Source: Lichenihabitans psoromatis (GTDB lineage: Bacteria > Pseudomonadota > Alphaproteobacteria > Rhizobiales > Beijerinckiaceae). Taken from it: DNA of 64,000 nt. The notes beneath the pieces are model-generated. The model was given only the letters and a program-made list of their open reading frames with translations, did no database searches and was not told where the DNA came from. Numbering within the stretch: the first letter of the stretch is position 1; each line of letters opens with the position of its first letter. The stretch is taken from NCBI RefSeq assembly GCF_004323635.1, contig NZ_CP036516.1, forward strand, positions 1 through 64,000, written 5' to 3'. The translations under genes were made by a program, and so were the position numbers. Below are positions 47,529-56,706 of the stretch, in pieces.

Positions 47529-48412
47529 TTATTCAAGACCGCCGATGCGCGTTGGGCGGACAGAAGCGTGTTGTTCATCAGCATCGCAATCGTCATGGGA
47601 CCGACGCCGCCGGGCACCGGCGTGATCGCCGAGGCACGCATGGCGGCTTCCGCGTAGGCGACATCGCCGACCAGCCGGGTGTTGATCCCTTCTGCCGGGA
47701 TCCGACTAATGCCGACATCGATGACGATGGCGCCCGGCTTGATCCAGTCGCCCTTGACGATCTCGGGCCGCCCTACCGCAGCGACGAGGACGTCAGCTTG
47801 GCGACATACCTCAGCGAGGTCCACGGTCTGGGAATGCGCGACGGTCACGGTGCAATCCGTGGCCAGGAGCAGGCTTGAGATCGGCTTTCCGACAAGATTT
47901 GATCGCCCCATCACCACAGCCTTCAAGCCACGGAGGTCAGACATAACACTGCGGATCAGCACCATCGATCCCGCTGGCGTGCAAGGGACGAATGCCCGCT
48001 CTACGTCACCCAGTGCGACACGGCCAGCGTTGATTTCATTCAGGCCGTCAACATCCTTCTCAGGCAACATGAGACCGATGATTTGCAGGGTGTTTAGATG
48101 TCTCGGTAGCGGCAACTGAATTAGAATACCGTGGATGGTCGGATCGGCATTCAGTGCTTGTACCAGCCGTGAGAGGGCGCTCTGCGATGTGCTTTCCGGC
48201 AGGGTATGCTGCAAGGATCTGAACCCGCAAGCTTCTGCTATGCGGGCTTTCGAGGCGACGTAAACCTGGCTCGCCGGATCCGTCCCCACGATGATCACGG
48301 CCAAGCCAGGTATGGTGCCCGTGCTCTCTAGCAAGGCCGCCGCATCTATTGTGACGCGCGCAATGACGTCGGCTGCAATAGCCTTCCCGTCGATCAAGCG
48401 AGCCCCGGACAT
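47525..48412 (-). CDS. folD: Methylenetetrahydrofolate dehydrogenase/cyclohydrolase
   Basis: The protein has 295 residues. It interconverts 5,10-methylene-, methenyl- and 10-formyl-THF in the cytosol, with NADP. The catalytic Tyr51 and Lys55 ([10 protein letters not shown]), Gln99 (GILIQLPLP), Asp122 region ([12 protein letters not shown]), PCTPAG, the nucleotide loop GRSNLVGKP and GGVGPMT are all present. It is clustered with purU, metF and a GcvT/DmdA-like gene, so it probably works in C1 oxidation here, in addition to any housekeeping copy. It starts 2 bp after the purU stop. Confidence 0.96.
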   Translation of the reverse strand: MSGARLIDGKAIAADVIARVTIDAAALLESTGTIPGLAVIIVGTDPASQVYVASKARIAEACGFRSLQHTLPESTSQSALSRLVQALNADPTIHGILIQLPLPRHLNTLQIIGLMLPEKDVDGLNEINAGRVALGDVERAFVPCTPAGSMVLIRSVMSDLRGLKAVVMGRSNLVGKPISSLLLATDCTVTVAHSQTVDLAEVCRQADVLVAAVGRPEIVKGDWIKPGAIVIDVGISRIPAEGINTRLVGDVAYAEAAMRASAITPVPGGVGPMTIAMLMNNTLLSAQRASAVLNK

Positions 48413-48414
48413 GC

Positions 48415-49326
48415 TCAGAACACCACCGTTTTGGTGCCGTTCAGTAGCACGCGTTGTTCCACATGCAGCTTCACGGCACGCGCCAGCACGCGCGCTTCGA
48501 TGTTCCTTCCCACTGCCACGTAGTCCTCGGGCGAAAGCGCATGTGTTACGCGCTCGGTCTCCTGCTCGATGATCGGACCTTCGTCGAGCTCCGGGGTGAC
48601 GTAATGGGCAGTGGCACCAATGAGCTTTACGCCGCGTTCGTGCGCCTGATGATAGGGCTTAGCGCCCTTGAAACTCGGCAAGAACGAGTGGTGGATGTTG
48701 ATTACATGTCCAGCGAGGGTCGACGTGAAGCCGTCAGACAGCACCTGCATGTAGCGGGCGAGGACCACCAGTTCGGCATTCGTCTCATCGATCAGGGCAA
48801 GGACACGGCTTTCTTGCTCCGCCTTACTGTCCTTGGTGACCGGCAACCAATGGAACGGGATGCCGGCAAGTTCGGCGGTGCGCTCGCTATCCCTGTGGTT
48901 AGACACGATTGCCGCGACCGTCGCCTTCAACCAACCGACGCGGACTTGGTAGAGGATGTGCTGCAAGCAGTGGTCGAACTTCGAGACCAAGACGATGATG
49001 CGCGGCGATCGTTCTGCGTCCGTCAGCCTGGCTTTTAGACCAAACTGTTCGACAGTCGGCTGCAGGGCGCGCCGCATCACGTCAGGCACGACGGCCGACG
49101 AGGTCGAGAATGCGATCCGCATGTAGAAGCCATTGTCCGATCGCTCCCAGAATTGCGCGCTTTCACTTATGTTGCCGCCAAGTTTCGCGATAATGGCCGA
49201 CACCCGCGCGACGATGCCGGGCCTGTCCTCGCAAGTCAGGGTGAGTAGATGCGCTCGTGTTGCCACGCCCGCCGGCGACATGGATGCGGGATCCGCTTGG
49301 AAGGTGGGTGCGGCAACTAGGTTCAT
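48415..49326 (-). CDS. purU: Formyltetrahydrofolate deformylase
   Basis: The protein has about 303 residues from MNLVAAPTF (an upstream in-frame ATG at 49392 exists). It hydrolyses 10-formyl-THF to formate and THF. An N-terminal ACT domain ([22 protein letters not shown]) is followed by the formyltransferase fold with the active-site [19 protein letters not shown] and [11 protein letters not shown] (Asp). It is first of the minus-strand operon with folD and an ABC importer. PurU beside FolD and MetF is the layout of THF-dependent methyl-group oxidation, as in chloromethane-using methylotrophs. Confidence 0.95.
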   Translation of the reverse strand: MNLVAAPTFQADPASMSPAGVATRAHLLTLTCEDRPGIVARVSAIIAKLGGNISESAQFWERSDNGFYMRIAFSTSSAVVPDVMRRALQPTVEQFGLKARLTDAERSPRIIVLVSKFDHCLQHILYQVRVGWLKATVAAIVSNHRDSERTAELAGIPFHWLPVTKDSKAEQESRVLALIDETNAELVVLARYMQVLSDGFTSTLAGHVINIHHSFLPSFKGAKPYHQAHERGVKLIGATAHYVTPELDEGPIIEQETERVTHALSPEDYVAVGRNIEARVLARAVKLHVEQRVLLNGTKTVVF

Positions 49327-49584
49327 GACGTTGAGCTCACATTGTCCCAAGGTAGCGAGACGGATCGCGGCATACGAAAAAGGCTGGAACAATCAGCTAG
49401 TGGTTACCGAGAAGCCCAGCCCACTCACATTTCTGACAAGATTGGAGGCTTAAGGCAGTTTTTTGACTAAGTAGCCTCGCGTCTCAAATCGTATTAGCGA
49501 GCGAGGTCGTTCATTTCGGATCGTCCGCGCACGCGGTAGGAGTACCCTCTGAAGACCGAAGTTTCTTTTGTCGATGCCGCTCTA

Positions 49585-50736
49585 CTAAAGTCCCCTGGCG
49601 ATCTTCTTGTCCGGATCATAGAACGGCTTGCGTATGACGACTGCGTCCAACGACCCGGCTGGGGACGCCACGCTTAACTTAGTTCCCAAAGCTGTATATT
49701 CGGGCGCAATCATCGCAAGGGCGATATTCTTGTTTAGCCGAGGGGAATGGATGCAAGATGTCGCTTGTCCCACATCGCGACCATCCACGGAGAGCGACCA
49801 TCTGCGATCGTTGCGCGCGGAGAGAGGCCCGCCTAGAATCTCGAGTCCACACGATACCCTCTTGACGCCCTCCGCCTTGATCTTCCTCAAGGCCTCCTTG
49901 CCTATGAAATCGAAGTCGCCGTCGACAGCGACGAGGCGATCCAATCCGATTTCGAAGGGGTTGTTCTCGATCGTCATGTCTTGCTGGTACGCAAGTATGC
50001 CGGCCTCTATGCGCCGAATCCCCGAGGTGGTATCGGGCCGCAGTCCGAACGGCCGACCAGCCTCCATGATCGACTCCCACAACTCGTCTCCTCTTGACGA
50101 GTCGCACAGGAAGATCTCATAGCCCAACTCACCGCTGTACCCGGTTCGAGAAACGATGAGAGGGATGCCGTTCAAATCGAGCGGCCTGAGCCAATAGTAA
50201 CGTAGGTCGTCGACCGCGTCGCCGAACAGCGACTGCATGATCTGAAGCGACTTGGGCCCTTGAAGTTGCACCGGTGAGACGTCGGGCTCCCGTACGCTCA
50301 CGTTCATCCCCGCGAATGTCTGCACGCCCTTAACCCAGAGCAGAACGTCGCTATCGGCGGTCGAAAGCCAGTATCGATCCGACTCGAGGCGAAGTAGCAC
50401 CGGATCGTTGATGATGCCGCCCTCGGTCGTAGTCAGCACAGTGTATTTGCATTGACCGACGGCGCAGCCGGAAAGCGTCCTTGGCGTGAGAAGCTGCACA
50501 AAACGAGAAGCATCAGGTCCGGAGATTTCGACTTGTCGCTCGACTGATACATCGCTCAGGATCGCATCGTTGACGAGGCTCCAATAGCCCTCCTCCGCAC
50601 TCCTAAACGTCCCGGGGAAGTACATGTGGTTGTACACAGCGAAATTCGTTGCGCCGTGCCGTAGCGTCGCCTCGAAAAACGGCGATCGGCGGACCCCGAC
50701 CGAGAAGCTTGGGAGCGCGCGGCTCGGATCGGCCAT
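49585..50736 (-). CDS. GcvT/DmdA-family THF-dependent methyltransferase
   Basis: The protein has 383 residues and belongs to the aminomethyltransferase superfamily. The patterns RRSPFFEATL, VYNHMYFP, VERQVEISGPDASRFVQLLTPR, GQCKYTV and STADSDVLLWVKG, then EPDVSPVQLQGPK, are closer to DMSP demethylase DmdA than to glycine-cleavage GcvT. No gcvH or gcvP is near. Such enzymes move a methyl (or methylene) group from an S- or N-methyl compound to THF. MetF, FolD and PurU next to it could then oxidise that group. The actual methyl donor is not known. Confidence 0.8.
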   Translation of the reverse strand: MADPSRALPSFSVGVRRSPFFEATLRHGATNFAVYNHMYFPGTFRSAEEGYWSLVNDAILSDVSVERQVEISGPDASRFVQLLTPRTLSGCAVGQCKYTVLTTTEGGIINDPVLLRLESDRYWLSTADSDVLLWVKGVQTFAGMNVSVREPDVSPVQLQGPKSLQIMQSLFGDAVDDLRYYWLRPLDLNGIPLIVSRTGYSGELGYEIFLCDSSRGDELWESIMEAGRPFGLRPDTTSGIRRIEAGILAYQQDMTIENNPFEIGLDRLVAVDGDFDFIGKEALRKIKAEGVKRVSCGLEILGGPLSARNDRRWSLSVDGRDVGQATSCIHSPRLNKNIALAMIAPEYTALGTKLSVASPAGSLDAVVIRKPFYDPDKKIARGL

Positions 50737-51138
50737 TTGTCTCTTTCTTCGTGAGTAGCCAGGAAGAGGCGCCGACCTGGCAAGCCAAATGCCAGCACGT
50801 GTTCTCGCTCTTGGTGCGGAGTATCCTCCCGCCTGATGGAAGTAAAGTCAACGGCAAAAATTTATGAAGCGACTATGTCCGTTTGACGTGTCTTCCGTCG
50901 GGTGGTAGTTACTTCCATCTTGCAGAGGGGATGCGGGCATGCTGATACGTCTGGGCATGCAGGCCTCTCTTCCAGAGTCACGCTCGCGAGACCCGGTGAC
51001 TGACTGCGGACCTGCCGGTGCGGGTCGATGCAGTTGCGATCGCCTACTGCCGGTTCGGAACGGTCGTTGGGAGTGGTGGGTATTTAGCTACCGGCGACCA
51101 ATCAACAGCGCGGAACATGATTGCCAAAGGATCTCGAC
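50737..51138. other. Divergent promoter region
   Basis: About 400 bases between the GcvT/DmdA-like gene and metF, with no gene visible. It must hold promoters for both directions. I looked for a glycine-riboswitch-like or other structured leader and did not recognise one. Confidence 0.5.
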
Positions 51139-52092
51139 ATGCGCGGCACAGCTAAGCTGCCGACAAAGGCGCAAACTGGAGAGCGGCCCGATGCTGTCTC
51201 TGCCTTGAGGACATCGTTGGCCGCCTTGGCCGCCGATCTGTCGATCGAGGTCACGCCCAAGGAGGCCCTGCGCGGAGCTGCGGGGCTCGGGGAGCTTCCG
51301 CCTCGCACGCGAACCTTCATCACCCGGCTCCCAAAGGGCAGCTTTGAAGAAACTCTTGCGGCTGCGATGAGGCTCCGCGCCTGCGGGCTGAACCCGGTAC
51401 CGCACTTCACCGCGAGGACGACGGCGGATGCAACGACGCTGGCGAGACGCCTCGATCGGATGGTCGTCGAAGCTGGTGTGGAAGAGATCCTGCTCGTCGC
51501 TGGCTCGAACGACCGGCCAGAGGGCCCGTTCGCGAGCACCATCGATATCTTGAAATGTGGGGTCATCGAGTCCTCCGGCCTCCGAGCCTTGAACGTTGCA
51601 GGTCATCCGGAGGGACATCCGCAGGCAAACGAAGCAGAGCTGCATCGCGCTCTGGATGCGAAGAACGAGTTCGCGGCCCGGACCGGCATGCCGGTCGCGT
51701 TGGTCACCCAGTTTTTCTTTGACGCTGCGCCCGTCATCGCCTGGGAGGAGCGGATCAGGGTCCTTGGCAACAAGCTTCCGATTGACCCGGGGCTGCACGG
51801 GGTCACCGGCATGACAAGCTTGATGAAGCACGCGCTGGCATGCGGTGTCGGCGCCTCGGTGAAGGTCCTGGCGCAGCGCTCCGGCAACCTGCTCCAGTTC
51901 GCTCAGATCCACGCGCCGGATGCCATGCTGGGTGAACTCGCAGCCGCCAAGGCGGCTGATGCTTCGTCGATGTTTCGCAACGTGCACATGTTCCCTCTCG
52001 GCGGCTTCGAACGGACCGTCGCCTGGGCCAATAGCCTTCGACAGGGCCGCATCTCCGTCACTCCGGAGGGCCGTGTGACAGTGGCCGCGTAA
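51139..52092 (+). CDS. metF: Methylenetetrahydrofolate reductase-like protein
   Basis: The protein has 317 residues from the ATG at 51139 (AAAGGA 8 bases upstream). It is a TIM-barrel flavoprotein interconverting 5-methyl- and 5,10-methylene-THF. It contains SIEVTPKE (the SFE-like start strand), VPHFTART, GVEEILLVAGSNDRPEG, NVAGHPEGHP and VTQFFFDAAPVIAWE, all MetF-like. Its neighbours make the oxidative direction (5-methyl-THF to methylene-THF) more likely than methionine synthesis. It is more divergent from housekeeping MetF than the other C1 genes, as expected for a catabolic paralogue. Confidence 0.88.
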   Translation: MRGTAKLPTKAQTGERPDAVSALRTSLAALAADLSIEVTPKEALRGAAGLGELPPRTRTFITRLPKGSFEETLAAAMRLRACGLNPVPHFTARTTADATTLARRLDRMVVEAGVEEILLVAGSNDRPEGPFASTIDILKCGVIESSGLRALNVAGHPEGHPQANEAELHRALDAKNEFAARTGMPVALVTQFFFDAAPVIAWEERIRVLGNKLPIDPGLHGVTGMTSLMKHALACGVGASVKVLAQRSGNLLQFAQIHAPDAMLGELAAAKAADASSMFRNVHMFPLGGFERTVAWANSLRQGRISVTPEGRVTVAA

Positions 52093-52125
52093 GCGTCAAC
52101 CTTTCAGAAACAAACCTCTCACTGG

Positions 52126-53616
52126 ATGACGCGAATGGATCTTGATCATGGCGCAAGGGGTTCTAGCTCCAGTCTCGTGGACGACCTGCGGGCCGTTCTA
52201 GGTCCGAATGGCCTGCTAACTGATGAGCACGACCTCGCCGGATACGGTGGAAGCCAGCCAGGGACTTCTACTCGCAACATACTGGCGATCGCGCGACCTG
52301 CGAGCGTCCAGGAGGTCGCCCTCGTACTGCGGTCCTGTCGCGACTGGAGCGTCCCAATCATACCCCGCGGCGGGGGGACCGGACTGGCGGGGGGTGCAGT
52401 CGTCGGCACAGAGGCCGCCGCGGTGGTCCTATCGCTCGAACGCATGCAGCGCATTCGAGAGCTGGATACGGTCGGCAATACGATGATCGTCGAGTCCGGC
52501 TGCACGCTCGCAACCGCCAGGGAGGCCGCAGCGAAAGCTGGCAGGTCGATCGGCCTCGATCACGGCGGGTCGGGGTCGAGCCAGATCGGCGGCAATCTGG
52601 CGACCAATGCCGGCGGCAACAACGTGTTGCGCTATGGAACGGCCCGCGATCAGGTGCTCGGGTTGGAGGCCGTGCTCGCGGACGGGAGCGTCATCGGCGA
52701 CCTCACAGGGCTGCGTAAGAGCAACGCCGGATACGATCTTAAGGGTCTGCTGATCGGGTCGGAAGGGACGCTCGGAGTCATCACTGCCGCTGCACTGAAG
52801 CTCCGGCTTGCACCCGTTGCACGTTCGACTGCCCTACTCGGCATCGCCTCGCCTGCGCACGCACTCTCGCTCCTGACCCTCGCGGGAGAGATCATCGGCG
52901 ACCAGGTGAGCGCATTCGAGATGATGTCGAAATCTGCAGTAGCTCTGCATTTTGAGCACACCGAGGCAGGCCAGTGGCCGCTCGCGACCGAGGCCGACTA
53001 TATCGTGCTCATCGAGTGCGACAGCAGCAGCCGCTTCTTCGACCTCGACGCCGCATTCGAGGCCCTCCTCGAGGCTGCACTGGAGCGTGGTGTCGTCAGT
53101 GACGGCGCGATCGCCGCGTCCGGCGCTCAGCGTGACGCGATGTGGAAGATCAGAGAAGGCATCCCCGCGGCTCTGCACAGGGCTCGCTATCCTGTCGTAA
53201 CGACGGATACGGCCGTGCCCGTATCGGCCGTTCCGAACTTCATCGCCGCCGTCGAAGACGGGGCGAGCGGCCTTGCGCCAGGTGGCGTGTCGGTCGTCTT
53301 CGGACATGTTGGTGACGGTAACATTCACTTCAACGTTCTGTCCCGGGAACCAGATGACTGGGACGCGTTCCGCGCCGCCATGCCGGCGCTCTATCGCATG
53401 ACCGAGGATGTGGCCCTGGCACTCGGGGGCACCGTCAGCGCCGAGCACGGGATTGGTCAGTCCAAACGCGAGGCGCTACTGCGCATGAAGTCTCCCGTCG
53501 AGATGGCGCTGATGCGCGGCGTACGTACCCTCTTCGACCCGGGCGGCATCCTCAATCCCGGCAAGATCTTCGTGCCGCTCGATCCGCCGTCGTCGCGCGA
53601 TCGGGACCGGACCTAA
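52126..53616 (+). CDS. FAD-linked D-2-hydroxyacid dehydrogenase (GlcD/DLD type)
   Basis: The protein has 496 residues. The FAD-binding PCMH domain has VPIIPRGGGTGLAGGAV, GGSGSSQIGGNLATNAGG, RYGTARDQVLGLEAVLADG and LLIGSEGTLGVIT. The C-terminal cap has the metal/substrate motif FGHVGDGNIHFNVL and ends AEHGIGQSKREAL and DPGGILNPGKI. Family members oxidise D-lactate, D-2-hydroxyglutarate, glycolate and similar acids to 2-oxo acids. Positioned before an aminotransferase, it may convert an aryl- or imidazolyl-lactate into the 2-oxo acid. The substrate is inferred only. Confidence 0.9.
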   Translation: MTRMDLDHGARGSSSSLVDDLRAVLGPNGLLTDEHDLAGYGGSQPGTSTRNILAIARPASVQEVALVLRSCRDWSVPIIPRGGGTGLAGGAVVGTEAAAVVLSLERMQRIRELDTVGNTMIVESGCTLATAREAAAKAGRSIGLDHGGSGSSQIGGNLATNAGGNNVLRYGTARDQVLGLEAVLADGSVIGDLTGLRKSNAGYDLKGLLIGSEGTLGVITAAALKLRLAPVARSTALLGIASPAHALSLLTLAGEIIGDQVSAFEMMSKSAVALHFEHTEAGQWPLATEADYIVLIECDSSSRFFDLDAAFEALLEAALERGVVSDGAIAASGAQRDAMWKIREGIPAALHRARYPVVTTDTAVPVSAVPNFIAAVEDGASGLAPGGVSVVFGHVGDGNIHFNVLSREPDDWDAFRAAMPALYRMTEDVALALGGTVSAEHGIGQSKREALLRMKSPVEMALMRGVRTLFDPGGILNPGKIFVPLDPPSSRDRDRT

Positions 53617-53627
53617 AGGACAGTCGA

Positions 53628-54815
53628 ATGTTCAACCATCTCGAAATGGCTAGCCCAGACAAGATCCTGTCCCTGATGGGTCTGTTCCGAGACGATCCGC
53701 GTCCGGAAAAGATCGACCTCGGGATCGGCGTCTACCGAGACCTCTCCGGTCACACGCCGATCCTCGCCTGCGTCCGGGAGGCGGAGCAGCGCCTGCTCGC
53801 GCAGCAGGACACCAAGACCTATGTCTCGCCAGTGGGAGATGAGCGTTTCACCCAGGCCCTCACATCGCTCGTCTTCGGCGACCATGAGAAGCTGGAGCGG
53901 ATGAGCGGGCTGCAGACGCCCGGCGGCGCGGGCGCGCTTCGGCTCCTAGCCGGATTGCTCGCGCAGGCGCGGCCCGGCGGACGCATTTGGGTGCCGGACC
54001 CGACGTGGACCCACCACCACGCCGTCTTCGCCGACGCCGGACTCGATGTCCGTGTCTACCCGTACTTGAACGGCGTCACCCATGCGGTCGACGTCGAGGC
54101 CATGCTCGACACGTTGCTCCGCGTCCAGCCCGGGGACGTGGTCCTCCTTCACGGCTGCTGCCACAATCCGTCCGGCGCCGACCCAACGCCTGAACAATGG
54201 CGCGCCATCGTCGACGTCATTGTCCAGCGCGGGCTGTTCCCCTTTGTCGACCTTGCCTACCAGGGTTTCGGCGAAGGTCTCGAGCAAGATGCCGCCGCGA
54301 CCCGTCTCATCGCCCGGCATGTCCCCGAGATGGTCATTGCCTACTCCTGCTCGAAGAACTTCGGCATCTATCGCGAACGCACCGGGGGGGCCTTCGTCCT
54401 CGGCGAGACCGCGAGCAAGGCGGCGGCCGCCAAATCCCAGCTCGCGGTTCTTGCCCGGCTCGCCTACTCCATGCCACCGGACCATGGCGCCTCGGTCGTT
54501 CGCATCATCCTTGAAGACGAGCCGCTCTCGATTGCTTGGAGGGTTGAACTCGCAACGATGCGCGACAAGATCCAGAAGGCACGCCTCACGCTGGCAGACG
54601 CTTTCCGCAAGCGGACCGGCGGTGATCGGTACGGCTTCCTTGCTCGGCACAAAGGCATGTTTTCCCTCCTCGGCACCACCGCGGACGACGCCGTTCGGCT
54701 GCGGGAAGACCATGCCGTCTACGTCGTGGGCGACGGCCGCATCAATCTTGCGGGCCTGCAACTCGGGTCGGTGGACCGCTTCGTCGGCGCCGTCTTGTCG
54801 CAAACTCGACAGTAA
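53628..54815 (+). CDS. Aromatic/aspartate aminotransferase (class I)
   Basis: The protein has 395 residues of the TyrB/AspC type. KIDLGIGVYRD, TYVSPVGDERF, GGAGALRLLAG, HGCCHNPSGADPTPEQW, FVDLAYQGF and the PLP-lysine block YSCSKNFGIYRERTGG are present, with arginine 262-like contacts at the end. AAAGGA lies 7 bases before the ATG, 11 bp after the dehydrogenase stop. It transaminates aromatic or dicarboxylic amino acids; here it could aminate the oxo acid made by its neighbour. Third and last gene of the metF transcript. Confidence 0.92.
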   Translation: MFNHLEMASPDKILSLMGLFRDDPRPEKIDLGIGVYRDLSGHTPILACVREAEQRLLAQQDTKTYVSPVGDERFTQALTSLVFGDHEKLERMSGLQTPGGAGALRLLAGLLAQARPGGRIWVPDPTWTHHHAVFADAGLDVRVYPYLNGVTHAVDVEAMLDTLLRVQPGDVVLLHGCCHNPSGADPTPEQWRAIVDVIVQRGLFPFVDLAYQGFGEGLEQDAAATRLIARHVPEMVIAYSCSKNFGIYRERTGGAFVLGETASKAAAAKSQLAVLARLAYSMPPDHGASVVRIILEDEPLSIAWRVELATMRDKIQKARLTLADAFRKRTGGDRYGFLARHKGMFSLLGTTADDAVRLREDHAVYVVGDGRINLAGLQLGSVDRFVGAVLSQTRQ

Positions 54816-54881
54816 TCCGGTCGAGCTCTGCGACTCGCCGGCCTATCGAGGCGGCTTCGGTTATGAAGCCCGAGCCGGTCC

Positions 54882-55775
54882 TTACGCCAGCTGCTGCCCT
54901 GCCATGGGGGCGACCGAACGCGCGCCGACGACCTCATCCTCGGTCGCTGTCTCCTGTTCGGCGCGGAGTCGCTGGGCGGCACGCCGTCGGCCGTTGCCGT
55001 AGGCGGCGGCACCCATCAGGCTCATGGCGATCATCAGCAGGGCCAGAGCATTGATCTTCGGCGTTATGCCGGCCCGGACCTGGGAGAAGACGTAGACGGT
55101 CAGCGTCTGCGTGTTCCCAGCGGTGAAGAGCGTGACGTTGAAGTTCTCGACCGACTGGAAGAAGGCGATCACCGCGGCGGCCGCGAAAGCGGGTTTGAGG
55201 TGCGGGATGATGATGCGCCGCATCACTTGACCATGCGAGGCCCCAAGGTCGAGCGCGGCCTCCTCGAGCGCCGGATCGAGGCTCTGCATGCGCGCCAGCA
55301 CGAGCAACATCGCGTAGGCACTGATGAACGACGCTTGGCCAAGGACCGAGAGATGCAGTCCAGCGGAAACGTGGAGACGGTTCCAGAACAGGATAGTTGC
55401 AATGCCGATCACGGCCCCCGGCGTCAGGATCGGCGCCACCATGATGCCATAGAGGACCGCACGGAATCGGGCTTGAGCGCTATTGATCACCAAAGCGGCG
55501 GCCGTTCCGACCGGCACCGAGATCGCAACGACAGCCAGGGCGACGAGCAGGCTGCGGATGACGGCCAGCCACATCTGCCCATCGTGAAAGAGCTCCACAA
55601 ACCAACGAAGCGTGAGCCCCATCCATGGATAGATCGATGGAAAACGCGAGTCGTTGATGGCTGCTCCGCCCATGACCATCAGCGGGGCGATCATGTAGAC
55701 GATGAAAGCCACGACGTAGGCGGTGATCAGCAAGCGGCCGACGCTGAAGCGTTTCAAAACCCTACCTCGCGACAT
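54882..55775 (-). CDS. Spermidine/putrescine-type ABC permease (PotC-like)
   Basis: The inner-membrane protein has 297 residues with six predicted segments. The EAA loop reads DPALEEAALDLGASHGQVMRRIIIPH. The final 40 residues are a charged cytoplasmic tail (GRRRAAQRLRAEQET), longer than usual. It overlaps the preceding permease by 14 bp and is last of the four-gene importer. Confidence 0.92.
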   Translation of the reverse strand: MSRGRVLKRFSVGRLLITAYVVAFIVYMIAPLMVMGGAAINDSRFPSIYPWMGLTLRWFVELFHDGQMWLAVIRSLLVALAVVAISVPVGTAAALVINSAQARFRAVLYGIMVAPILTPGAVIGIATILFWNRLHVSAGLHLSVLGQASFISAYAMLLVLARMQSLDPALEEAALDLGASHGQVMRRIIIPHLKPAFAAAAVIAFFQSVENFNVTLFTAGNTQTLTVYVFSQVRAGITPKINALALLMIAMSLMGAAAYGNGRRRAAQRLRAEQETATEDEVVGARSVAPMAGQQLA

Positions 55776-56706
55776 CGACGAGCTTCACATTGAGGATCCG
55801 GGTCATCATGCTGACGAAGGTGATGCAGAGGATGAGCAGCAGGAAGGCGTATGCCGCGCCGGTGTTCCAGTCGAGGGACTCGAACATCCATTGCTGGATG
55901 ATCTCGGTGAACCAGCGCGACGAGGCTGAACCCAGGATACTCGGCACCAGGATCGAACCAGCCGAGAGCATGAACACCATGATGCATCCGGAGCCGATGC
56001 CGGGTTTGGCGTGAGGGGCGACGATGCGCCAGTGAATGCGCCACAGCGAGGCACCAAGATCCTGGGCGGCCTCGATCTGGTTGCTGTCGAGTGACTGCAT
56101 CGCATTATATAAAGGAAAAACCATAAAGAGCACGTTCGTGTAGACCAGACCGACGATGATCCCGTTGAACCCGGTGCGCCATCGGATCGGCTCGTGGATC
56201 AATCCCAAGCCCTGCAGGGCGGCATTCAGCGGCCCATGGTTGGCCAGGATGATCGACCAAGCGAAAGACCTCATCACCTCGCTCACCCAGAGCGGAAGGA
56301 GCAGCACCAGGAACCATGTCGCGGCGTTCCGAGGCGGCGTGACCTTGGCCAGGAAAAACGCGAGGGGGTAGGAGAGCACGAGGCATATGAACGTGACGAC
56401 GCTGCTGTAGAGCACCGTCAAGCCGAAGATCTCGATGTGAATGAAGCTATGGAAGAACGTGGCGTAGTTGGCGAGGGTGTAGACGTCATTGCTGCCCCCC
56501 ATCTGGCTGATAGGCAGATACGGCCGGAATGAGAAATTAAGAAGAATGAGGTTCGGCACGATCACCAGTAAGACCAGCCAAAAGGCCGTCATCGCGACGA
56601 TCAGCCCTGTCAGACCCCTGCCATAACGCGAGATGAGCACGGCTTCAGCGCTTCCTAACTTGAGAGCTTGGATTAAGCGTGGGACAGCACGACCGCGCTG
56701 TCGCAC
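55762..56706 (-). CDS. Spermidine/putrescine-type ABC permease (PotB-like)
   Basis: The protein has 314 residues, with about six membrane segments and an EAA loop DSNQIEAAQDLGASLWRIHWRIVAPH. The GTG start at 56706 lies 34 bp inside the upstream ATPase gene, and shorter starts (GTG at 56685) are possible. It partners the PotC-like subunit. The first 30 residues are poorly conserved-looking and may be a wrong start. Confidence 0.9.
   Translation of the reverse strand: MRQRGRAVPRLIQALKLGSAEAVLISRYGRGLTGLIVAMTAFWLVLLVIVPNLILLNFSFRPYLPISQMGGSNDVYTLANYATFFHSFIHIEIFGLTVLYSSVVTFICLVLSYPLAFFLAKVTPPRNAATWFLVLLLPLWVSEVMRSFAWSIILANHGPLNAALQGLGLIHEPIRWRTGFNGIIVGLVYTNVLFMVFPLYNAMQSLDSNQIEAAQDLGASLWRIHWRIVAPHAKPGIGSGCIMVFMLSAGSILVPSILGSASSRWFTEIIQQWMFESLDWNTGAAYAFLLLILCITFVSMMTRILNVKLVDVAR

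Noticed and set aside
50737..51138. Glycine riboswitch in front of the GcvT/DmdA-like gene
   Set aside because: I could not recognise the conserved tandem aptamer cores; the enzyme also looks more like DmdA than GcvT.
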